A DNA stretch of 8,638 nt from Pseudomonadota bacterium (GTDB lineage Bacteria; Pseudomonadota; Gammaproteobacteria; Steroidobacterales; Steroidobacteraceae), in NCBI GenBank assembly GCA_021808035.1, contig JAKBCG010000091.1, forward strand, positions 1 to 8,638, written 5' to 3'. A model generated the notes under the pieces. It was not told the origin of the DNA and did no database searches. It saw nothing but the letters and a program-made list of their open reading frames with translations. The translations under genes were made by a program, and so were the position numbers. Below are positions 1 to 5,666 of the stretch, piece by piece (the first letter of the stretch is position 1; each line of letters opens with the position of its first letter).

Positions 1-1209
1 ACCCATTGGCAGTCGCCGAATTTCTTCGGGTACTTTCCGGCGAACTCCTCGGGTCCCGCGATCCTCGGCGAACTGCTCGCCGCGGGGCTCGGTGTGCAAG
101 GCATGCTCTGGTCCACGAGCCCCGCGTGCACCGAGCTCGAAACCCAGGTGCTCGATTGGCTGGTGCCGATGCTCGGTCTGCCGCAGCGTTTCGCGTCGTC
201 CGGGGACGGCGGCGGCGTGATCCAGGATTCGGCATCGAGCGCGACCCTGTGCGCGATGCTCGCGGCTCGCGAACGCGCGACGCGCTTCGCGAGCAACCGG
301 CGGGGCACCGACGGACGGCTCGTCGCCTACTGCTCGACGCAGACCCATTCGTCGGTGGAGAAGGCGGCGAAGATCGCCGGGATCGGCGCCGAGAACCTGC
401 GGCAGATCGAGGTCGACGAGCGGTTCGCGATGCGACCGGATGCGCTTGCGCGGCGCATCGCCGCGGACGAGGCGGCGGGGCTCGTGCCGTGCTTCGTGTG
501 CGCGACCGTGGGCACGACGTCGTCGACCGCGATCGATCCGGTCCGGGAGATCGGGCGCCTGTGCCGCGAGCGCGGTCTGTGGCTGCATGTCGACGCCGCG
601 ATGTGCGGCACGGCGGCGCTGTGCCCGGAGTTCCGGTATCTGCACGACGGCGTCGAGTTCGCGGACAGCTACTGCTTCAATCCGCACAAGTGGATGTTCA
701 CCAATTTCGACTGCGACTGCTTCTACGTCGCGGACCGCAGGCACCTGATCGAGACGCTGTCGGTGCTGCCCGAGTACCTGCGGAACAAGGCGACCGAATC
801 GGGCGCGGTGATCGACTACCGGGACTGGCAGGTGCCGCTCGGCCGGCGCTTCCGCGCGCTGAAGCTGTGGTTCGTGATCCGCCACTACGGGGTCGAGGGT
901 CTGCAGCACCACGTGCGCGAGCACGTGCGGCTCGCGCAGCGTTTTGCCGACCGGGTCCGCGGGGACGAGCGCTTCGAGCTCGCGGCGCCGGCGCCGTTGA
1001 ACCTCGTGTGCTTCCGCCTGCGCAGCGGCGATGCCGCGAACCAAAGGCTTCTCGATGCGTTGAATGCGAGCGGTGAGCTCTACCTCACCCACACCAAGCT
1101 CGACGGGAAGCTGACCTTGCGGCTCTGCGTCGGCCAGACGCACACCGCACAGCGCCACGTCGACGCGGCGTGGCGGCGGATCAGCGAGGAGGCCGCCGCG
1201 ACGGGGTGA
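1..1209 (+). CDS. Aromatic-L-amino-acid decarboxylase, PLP-dependent group II (5' partial)
   Basis: This enzyme should decarboxylate an aromatic L-amino acid (DOPA, Tyr, Trp or Phe type) to the amine, using PLP in the cytoplasm. The reading frame is open from base 1, and 402 residues are visible. The family is usually about 470-480 residues, so some 70-80 N-terminal residues lie off the left edge. Family landmarks in order are NFFGYFPANSS near the edge, SPACTELE, GGGVIQDSAS, the PLP-stacking His (346-348) in QTHSSVEKAA, HVDAA with the pyridine-nitrogen Asp (592-594), and NPHKW with the Schiff-base Lys (688-690). The catalytic-loop Tyr (775-777, in PEYLRN) is present. In plant and insect relatives, Tyr here and the stacking His mark decarboxylases rather than aldehyde synthases. 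HVDAA is followed by Met-Cys where animal DDC has Tyr-Ala, so the substrate is uncertain. The gene ends 15 bp before the convergent porin gene. Family is certain; substrate is not. Confidence 0.93.
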   Translation, partial: THWQSPNFFGYFPANSSGPAILGELLAAGLGVQGMLWSTSPACTELETQVLDWLVPMLGLPQRFASSGDGGGVIQDSASSATLCAMLAARERATRFASNRRGTDGRLVAYCSTQTHSSVEKAAKIAGIGAENLRQIEVDERFAMRPDALARRIAADEAAGLVPCFVCATVGTTSSTAIDPVREIGRLCRERGLWLHVDAAMCGTAALCPEFRYLHDGVEFADSYCFNPHKWMFTNFDCDCFYVADRRHLIETLSVLPEYLRNKATESGAVIDYRDWQVPLGRRFRALKLWFVIRHYGVEGLQHHVREHVRLAQRFADRVRGDERFELAAPAPLNLVCFRLRSGDAANQRLLDALNASGELYLTHTKLDGKLTLRLCVGQTHTAQRHVDAAWRRISEEAAATG

Positions 1210-1214
1210 TGCGG

Positions 1215-1226
1215 GATCGCGCGATC
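1215..1226. repeat. 12-bp perfect palindrome between convergent genes
   Basis: GATCGCGCGATC is a perfect palindrome in the 15-bp gap between the decarboxylase stop (1207-1209) and the porin stop (1225-1227, minus strand), overlapping the latter by two bases. It has no T-tract and no room for a long stem, so it is not a typical intrinsic terminator. It could be chance in DNA where GCGATC-type words are common, and no function is claimed. Confidence 0.3.
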
Positions 1227-2637
1227 AGTATGCGACGTGCAGCCGGAGCGCGAACACCGAGACCGGACCCCGGTCGCGGTTGTAACCCGGATTCACGATG
1301 CGCTGGTAGTCGAGCGCGACGTGCGCATGGCCGCCGATCGCCGCGGAATAATAGGTCTCCAGGATCTGCTCCGCGCCCGGGTGCGGCAGGCGCCCGTCGC
1401 CGACGAGCAAGCCCAGGCCGCCGGCGGCGAGGAACCGCTCGCGCGCGGCCGATATTCCGTTGACCGCGACGCCGGCGCCGAGCGTGTCGCCGGGCCGACG
1501 CCAGCGCGCCCCGTCGATCGACACACCGGCGGAGACCGACCGGTCCGCATCGGTGAACTCATAGGTTTCGACGTTTCCCGCGGCCTTGCCGATGCGCGCG
1601 AACACGCCGACGCCGTCCGCGACCGACTGCTCGATCGCGAGGCTCGCGCCGAAGCGGCCACGATACTGACGGACGGCGGCGATGTCGATCGGCGTCCCGG
1701 TCGATCCGGCGAGCTGGACCGCGGCGTCCAGCAAGCCCATCCGCGCGCGGCTCTGGAACGCGGTCAGCGACACCCGGCCCGCGCGTCCGAACCAGTGCTC
1801 GCGCCGGTCGATCTCGGCGATCATCTGGAATTCGTGCGCACCGGGATCCAGGTGCGCGCTGTTCGGTACGGTCGACAGGTCGAACACGCCGCCCCGCAGG
1901 GTCCATCGGCCCTCATACCACTCGAGCGCGGCACCGACCGAATAACCCCACGCATCCGCCGCGTAATCGAACGTGCTGGCGTCGATCATCGACCAGTTCA
2001 GGAAATCGACGCGCGGATCGTGCGCGTAGGCATTGGTGTCGAACAGATCGGTCACCGAGAACTTGCCGATCGTGAACACCAGGCGGTTCGCGGTCACGTG
2101 TTCCGGGAGCTGCGTCGCGTCGGCGGGCACGTCCACCGCGGCGCCGCCGAGGTCGAGCGTGTCGCGGAAGAACGCCCGCTGCCACCGAAGATAGGGTCGG
2201 CGCTGGCCGACCTTGTAGGCCTCGCCGCTCGGGAATCCCGCGGCACCGACGGTGCCGTCGAGCCCGAAGCCTTGGTCGATCTCGGGCTCGATCCAGACCT
2301 GCGCGCCGCGCCACGGGCGCCACCCGGCGAACAGGGACGCGTCGAAGGTCTCGCGACCGATGTGCGGCGACAGGCTGTTCGGTCCCGCGTAGGGGGACCG
2401 AAAGGAGTCGGTCGCCTGCTCGACGAACGTCGACTGGGCGTGCAGCGCGAAATCGGGGGATCCGACATCGGTCGTGGTCGGTGGCGCGGCGGTGTCCGGT
2501 GCGGTGGTGTCCGGTGCGGTCGCGGCGGGCGGATCCGCCGCGACGCCGGCGACCGGCACGAGCAGCGCGACGGTGGCGGCCGCAAACCGCACAGCCCGAC
2601 CCGCGCGACCGGACCGGGCTGTCGCGAGGCTCGTCAT
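1225..2637 (-). CDS. OprB-family carbohydrate-selective porin
   Basis: This is a 470-residue outer-membrane beta-barrel expected to let small solutes, classically sugars, diffuse into the periplasm. Residues 1-34 look like a signal peptide: an Arg-rich n-region, a hydrophobic core at about 18-32, and probable cleavage after VAGVAA. A Pro/Thr/Ala linker follows (35-57), holding two copies of TAPDT. The mature part matches the OprB family in SPYAGPNSLSP, the GWRPWRGAQVWIEPEIDQG strand pair, the FTIGKFSVTDLFDTNAYAHD block, DYAADAWGYSVG and the C-terminal NPGYNRDRGPVSVFALRLH. The chain ends in Tyr, an acceptable terminal aromatic for barrel assembly although Phe is commoner. The ATG is preceded by GGAG with a 6-nt spacer (2644-2647). 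The gene diverges from an RcnR-type repressor across 77 bp, and the operator candidate sits in its likely promoter, so metal control is possible. True substrate unknown. Confidence 0.86.
   Translation of the reverse strand: MTSLATARSGRAGRAVRFAAATVALLVPVAGVAADPPAATAPDTTAPDTAAPPTTTDVGSPDFALHAQSTFVEQATDSFRSPYAGPNSLSPHIGRETFDASLFAGWRPWRGAQVWIEPEIDQGFGLDGTVGAAGFPSGEAYKVGQRRPYLRWQRAFFRDTLDLGGAAVDVPADATQLPEHVTANRLVFTIGKFSVTDLFDTNAYAHDPRVDFLNWSMIDASTFDYAADAWGYSVGAALEWYEGRWTLRGGVFDLSTVPNSAHLDPGAHEFQMIAEIDRREHWFGRAGRVSLTAFQSRARMGLLDAAVQLAGSTGTPIDIAAVRQYRGRFGASLAIEQSVADGVGVFARIGKAAGNVETYEFTDADRSVSAGVSIDGARWRRPGDTLGAGVAVNGISAARERFLAAGGLGLLVGDGRLPHPGAEQILETYYSAAIGGHAHVALDYQRIVNPGYNRDRGPVSVFALRLHVAY
2491..2520. 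repeat. 15-bp tandem duplication in porin linker codons
   Basis: Two exact head-to-tail copies of GGTGTCCGGTGCGGT (2491-2505 and 2506-2520) lie inside the porin gene. On the coding strand they are in frame and each encodes Thr-Ala-Pro-Asp-Thr (residues 40-44 and 45-49). They sit in the low-complexity linker after the signal peptide, where changes in repeat number would be tolerated. Confidence 0.85.
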
Positions 2638-2643
2638 CTCGAT

Positions 2644-2647
2644 CTCC
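2644..2647 (-). promoter_or_regulatory. Ribosome binding site of the porin gene
   Basis: On the minus strand GGAG lies 6 nt before the ATG at 2637-2635. It supports this start, which is also the one that gives a complete signal peptide. Confidence 0.65.
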
Positions 2648-2675
2648 GAGGTACCAGCGAGGGATGATTCCGGGT

Positions 2676-2704
2676 AATATACCGTAGGGTGGTATGGTAT
2701 ACAA
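2676..2704 (-). promoter_or_regulatory. Candidate sigma-70 promoter of the porin gene
   Basis: On the minus strand TTGTAT (2704-2699) and TATATT (2681-2676) are separated by exactly 17 bp. The -10 box matches the consensus at 5 of 6 positions, and the -35 box keeps the important TTG. Transcription would begin near 2669, giving a leader of about 32 nt that contains the GGAG site. The whole spacer is occupied by the palindromic operator candidate. For the opposite direction, TAATAT (2675-2680) could serve as a -10 box for the repressor gene, but I see no good -35 partner. Confidence 0.45.
2678..2701. promoter_or_regulatory. Candidate operator for the RcnR-type repressor
   Basis: ATACC (2679-2683) and GGTAT (2691-2695) form perfect inverted arms around a 7-bp centre, GTAGGGT. 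A second outward GGTATA (2696-2701) pairs with TATACC (2678-2683) as 6-bp arms. RcnR/FrmR/CsoR repressors are known to bind palindromes with TAC/GTA-type arms flanking a G- or C-rich centre. The position, directly before the repressor gene and inside the likely porin promoter, fits autoregulation plus control of the divergent gene. The identification rests on pattern and position only. Confidence 0.55.
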
Positions 2705-2714
2705 GGCGGTACGC

Positions 2715-2990
2715 ATGGGTCACGTGGCGAACGAAAAGACGAAGCTGCTGAACCGCTTGAAACGTCTGCGCGGTCAACTCGAGGGGATTCAGCGCGCGGT
2801 CGAGGCGGACGAGGAGTGCGCTAACGTGCTGCAACAGGCGACCGCATGCCGGGGCGCGCTCGACGGGTTCATCGCCGAGGTGATCGAGGATCACATCCGC
2901 GAGCACATGGCCGACGAGAGCCGTGGCGCCGATCGGACCGAGGCGGCCGAGGACCTGATCGAGATCGTCCATCAGTATCTGCGCCGATGA
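2715..2990 (+). CDS. CsoR/RcnR/FrmR-family metal-sensing transcriptional repressor
   Basis: This is a 91-residue all-helical repressor that should hold DNA in the apo form and release it when it binds metal. It aligns with RcnR and FrmR through EKTKLLNRLKRLRGQLEGI, the DEECANVLQQ segment, RGALDG and VIEDHIREH. With the ATG at 2715 the residues at the four diagnostic positions are His3, Cys35, His60 and His64, the Ni/Co-binding set of E. coli RcnR. The formaldehyde sensor FrmR instead needs Pro2, and here residue 2 is Gly. An extra Cys45 is present. An in-frame ATG at 2694 would add seven residues, but it lies inside the operator palindrome and would displace His3. The 2715 start has AAGG 8 nt upstream (2703-2706). 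The stop overlaps the CDF exporter start (ATGA), as in dmeRF-type operons. Family is very secure; metal identity is inferred. Confidence 0.9.
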   Translation: MGHVANEKTKLLNRLKRLRGQLEGIQRAVEADEECANVLQQATACRGALDGFIAEVIEDHIREHMADESRGADRTEAAEDLIEIVHQYLRR

Positions 2991-4006
2991 GCATCGACCC
3001 GGAGCATCACGCCGGCGCCGCGTCCGACCACGATCTGGACCACGCGCGCGGCCAGGATCATGACCACGAGCATGACGACGATCATGCCGATACCCATGCC
3101 CATGACCATGGCCACGGTCATGGGCAGGCGCCGCCGAAGGATTTCGGGCCGGCATTCGCGATCGGTACCCTGCTGAACCTCGCGATCGTCGCGCTGCAGG
3201 TCGTCTACGGCTTGATCGCGCATTCGACCGCGCTGCTCGCCGATGCCGGACACAACCTGAGTGACGTCCTGGCGCTGGTCGTTGCCTGGGGTGCCGCCTC
3301 GCTCGCGAAGCGGCCGGCGACGATGCACTTCACCTATGGCTGGAGGGGGTCCTCGATCCTCGCGGCATTGCTGAACTCCTCGCTGTTGCTCGTCGTGATG
3401 GGAGGGATCGCGTGGGAGGCGATCCTGCGCCTGTCGCATCCGGTCGCCGTTCACGGCGCCGCGGTGATCGCGGTCGCGGCGGTCGGCATCGTGGTGAACG
3501 GCGTGAGCGCATGGCTGTTCGCGTCCGGCCGGCACGGTGATCTCAATGTCCGGGGCGCGTTCCAGCACATGCTGTCGGATGCGCTGATATCGTTCGGCGT
3601 GGTGCTCGCGGGGGTGGCGATCGCGCTGACGGGTCGGCAATGGATCGACCCGGTCGCGACGCTCGCGATCGTCGCGATCATCGTCTACGGCACCTGGGGG
3701 CTGCTGCGAGACTCGGTGCGCATGGCACTGGCCGGCGTCCCCGTCGGTATCGACCCCGCGGCGGTGCGCGCGTATCTGTCGGGGCTGCCGGAGGTGAGCC
3801 GGATACACGACCTGCACATCTGGCCGATGAGCACGACCGAGACCGCGCTCACCTGCCATCTGGTGACGCCGGCGGGGCATCCCGGCGATCGCTTCACCCT
3901 CGCGATCGCACAGGAGCTGCGCCGTCGCTTCTCGATCGATCACACGACGCTGCAGATCGAAGTCACCGAGGATTCGGCCTGCCGTCTCGCCGACGCGCAT
4001 CGCTAG
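2987..4006 (+). CDS. CDF-family metal cation exporter with His-rich N-terminus (CzcD/ZitB-like)
   Basis: This is a 339-residue inner-membrane transporter that should export divalent metal from cytoplasm to periplasm in exchange for protons. Residues 1-46 are cytoplasmic and metal-binding in character, with 13 His and 11 Asp. Membrane segments begin at about residue 53. The transport-site motifs are His89-x3-Asp93 (LLADAGHNLSD) in TM2 and His194-x3-Asp198 (FQHMLSD) in TM5, the HD-HD set typical of zinc-type CDF proteins. A cytoplasmic domain follows from about residue 250 and contains HDLHIWPMSTTETALT. The ATG overlaps the repressor stop by 4 nt, so the two are translationally coupled and probably both induced by metal. 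The arrangement recalls dmeRF (Co/Ni), but the membrane motifs look more like CzcD/ZitB (Zn). I therefore give no symbol. The stop interlocks with that of phnV at CTAG (4003-4006). Confidence 0.92.
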   Translation: MSIDPEHHAGAASDHDLDHARGQDHDHEHDDDHADTHAHDHGHGHGQAPPKDFGPAFAIGTLLNLAIVALQVVYGLIAHSTALLADAGHNLSDVLALVVAWGAASLAKRPATMHFTYGWRGSSILAALLNSSLLLVVMGGIAWEAILRLSHPVAVHGAAVIAVAAVGIVVNGVSAWLFASGRHGDLNVRGAFQHMLSDALISFGVVLAGVAIALTGRQWIDPVATLAIVAIIVYGTWGLLRDSVRMALAGVPVGIDPAAVRAYLSGLPEVSRIHDLHIWPMSTTETALTCHLVTPAGHPGDRFTLAIAQELRRRFSIDHTTLQIEVTEDSACRLADAHR

Positions 4007-4830
4007 GCGCCCGACCGTCGCCGCTCGAGCGCCACGCGCCGGGGCGATCGCCGCCGATCGAGGAGCCTCAGGGCGGCGAACGTGGTCGCGAGCAGCCACA
4101 CGCTGACCGCGGCGCCCGCGAACAACGAGCCACGGTCGGTCAGCGAGAAGATTTCCACCGGCGCGGTGATCCAGCCGGGCGGGTAGATCATGATCGTCGC
4201 GCCGAGCTCGCCCATCGAAAGCGCGAGGCCCAGCGCGGCCGCGGCGCGCAAATGCGGCAGCAACAGCGGCAGGGTCACTCGAACGAGCACCCGCGACGGC
4301 GCGGCGCCGAGACTGCCGGCCATCTCCTCGACGCTCGGGGGCAATCGCGCGATTCCCGCTTGCGCACTCGTGTAGGCATAGGCGGTGATCAGCACGACGT
4401 GAGTGATCACGACGAGCACGACCGTTCCGTTCAGCAGCAGCGGCGGGTGGCTGAACGCGACGAGCAGCGCGAGGCCGATCGAGACCGACGGAATCGCCAC
4501 CGGCATCAGAAAGAGCGCGTCGATCCCGCGACGGACCGGCGCCGGATAGCGGCGCGACGCGAGGGCGCCCCAGGCTCCGAGCACGAGCGCGACGATCGTC
4601 GCGACGAGGCCCGTCGCGAGGCTGTGCCACAGCGCCGCGCGTTGCGCGCCGCCGAGCGCCGCGCGCAGGTGCGCGACCGTCAGGGTCGAGGGCAGCGCCC
4701 GGGTCCATTCGCCGGCGATGCTCGCGAGGATCAGCGTCAACAGCGGCAGGCCGAATACGATCGCGGTCACGATCATGCCGGCCCCGGCGAGGAGTCGACG
4801 CGCACCCCGGGAATGAATCAGCTCGCTCAT
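4003..4830 (-). CDS. phnV: 2-Aminoethylphosphonate ABC transporter permease PhnV
   Basis: This is a 275-residue inner-membrane permease, one of two that form the AEP channel with PhnU. Hydrophobic segments fall at about 14-38, 70-92, 104-126, 135-155, 195-216 and 235-256. The EAA-type loop that docks on the ATPase is at about 168-194 (EEMAGSLGAAPSRVLVRV, then LP and PHL). The segment GATIMIYPPGWITAPVEIFS with the following TDRGSLFAGAA is characteristic of PhnV-type permeases. The start chosen overlaps the phnU stop as ATGA (4827-4830). The same frame stays open upstream to 5280, but that stretch is antisense-like shadow within phnU. No good ribosome site precedes it, so translation probably depends on coupling. 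It is the last gene of the operon, and its TAG overlaps the convergent CDF gene stop. Confidence 0.87.
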   Translation of the reverse strand: MSELIHSRGARRLLAGAGMIVTAIVFGLPLLTLILASIAGEWTRALPSTLTVAHLRAALGGAQRAALWHSLATGLVATIVALVLGAWGALASRRYPAPVRRGIDALFLMPVAIPSVSIGLALLVAFSHPPLLLNGTVVLVVITHVVLITAYAYTSAQAGIARLPPSVEEMAGSLGAAPSRVLVRVTLPLLLPHLRAAAALGLALSMGELGATIMIYPPGWITAPVEIFSLTDRGSLFAGAAVSVWLLATTFAALRLLDRRRSPRRVALERRRSGA

Positions 4831-5666
4831 CGCGGTGCGCGCTCGAGCGATTGTCGGTACGTGAAATTCAGGCCGAGAGACAGTGCGACGTTGCAGATCG
4901 CGACCGCGCTCGCGGCCGGATAATCGAACTCGTCGATCGCCTTGCCGTAGATCATCATCGGCAAGGTGATCACGTCCTTCACGCCCATCACCAGGATGAT
5001 CCCGAATTCGTTCATCGTGAGCAGCAGGCACAAGCTCCCGCCGGCGATCAGCGCCGGCACGAGCTCCGGGAACACGACCCGGCGCAGCACGCCCCACGGC
5101 CGTTCCCCGAGGCCGCTCGCGACCTCGAGCTGCGCGCGATCGATCACCTCGAGCGCCGCGAGCACGGGTCGCATCACGAACGGTGTGTAATAGGTGACTT
5201 CCGCGAGCACCACGCCCCAGAATCCGTACAGGAAACTGCGTGAGGCGTCCACGGCCGGCAGGCCGAGTGCGGACGTCCACAGCGAGCGGACGAGGCCCGA
5301 GTTGCCGTAGAGAAACGTCAGCGAGAGCGCGACCAGAAAGGACGGGAACGCGAGATAGACGTCGACGAGTCGACCGAGCGCCCTTGCGCCCGGAAATGCG
5401 ACGAACCGGATCAGCAACGCGAGCGCCGATCCGAGCACGAGACAGGTCGCGGTCGCCGTCAATGCGATCCGCAGTGTCGCGAACAGCGCGTCGCGAAACG
5501 CATGACCGGCGAGGATCGCGGCGAAGGTGCCGAACCCGTAGCCGCCTCCGGGTCTCGCGAACGCTTCGACGGCGAGCAATGCAAACGGGTAGAGAAAGAT
5601 CACGCCGAGCACCACGAGCGGCACCGACGCCACCAATGCTCGCGAGAGCCGGTGAGCGCGTCCCAT
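4827..5666 (-). CDS. phnU: 2-Aminoethylphosphonate ABC transporter permease PhnU
   Basis: This is a 279-residue inner-membrane permease, partner of PhnV. The first membrane span is at about 10-34, and further spans lie near 61-88, 99-121, 147-172, 205-228 and 252-268. The EAA-type ATPase-docking loop is at about 181-207 (EVASGLGERPWGVLRRVV followed by FPELVPALIAG). LTMNEFGIILVMGVKDVITL and MMIYGKAIDEFDYPAA are typical of the AEP/iron-type permease group. The start (ATG 5666-5664) shares one base with the phnT stop (TGATG), a tight coupling junction. The frame is open upstream to 5816, but that extension lacks membrane character and overlaps phnT, so it is rejected. Specificity for AEP rests mainly on phnS and phnW beside it. 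Confidence 0.87.
   Translation of the reverse strand: MGRAHRLSRALVASVPLVVLGVIFLYPFALLAVEAFARPGGGYGFGTFAAILAGHAFRDALFATLRIALTATATCLVLGSALALLIRFVAFPGARALGRLVDVYLAFPSFLVALSLTFLYGNSGLVRSLWTSALGLPAVDASRSFLYGFWGVVLAEVTYYTPFVMRPVLAALEVIDRAQLEVASGLGERPWGVLRRVVFPELVPALIAGGSLCLLLTMNEFGIILVMGVKDVITLPMMIYGKAIDEFDYPAASAVAICNVALSLGLNFTYRQSLERAPR

Noticed and set aside
6..1076. A 356-codon plus-strand frame over the decarboxylase
   Set aside because: It is the +1-shifted shadow of the decarboxylase; the translation is Arg/Ala-rich without motifs, while the neighbouring frame carries all the catalytic residues.
1215..1226. Palindrome between decarboxylase and porin as a bidirectional terminator
   Set aside because: It is only 12 bp with no loop beyond the stem bases and no T-tract on either strand, too weak to call a terminator.
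1237..2667. A 476-codon open frame on the plus strand covering the whole porin gene
   Set aside because: It mirrors the porin in an antisense frame. The predicted protein is Arg/Gly/Asp-rich with no recognisable motif, signal or ribosome site, as expected from GC-rich codon bias. The porin on the minus strand has family motifs and a signal peptide.
2694..2714. Upstream in-frame ATG as the repressor start
   Set aside because: It sits inside the operator palindrome, lacks a ribosome site, and shifts His3 out of its diagnostic position.
2715..2990. Formaldehyde-sensing FrmR
   Set aside because: Residue 2 is Gly, not the Pro2 needed by FrmR, no frmA/frmB-type detoxification gene is adjacent, and the four ligand positions match RcnR.
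3176..3690. Repeated GCGATCG-type words as a dispersed repeat family
   Set aside because: They mostly fall on Ala-Ile-Ala/Val codon runs in membrane segments (and similar runs elsewhere in the window) and are explained by codon choice in GC-rich coding DNA.
2972..4708. A 578-codon minus-strand open frame running from phnV through the entire CDF exporter
   Set aside because: It is opposite the CDF gene and out of frame with phnV. The translation is low-complexity Arg/Asp-rich with no domain. Long stop-free antisense frames are common at this base composition.
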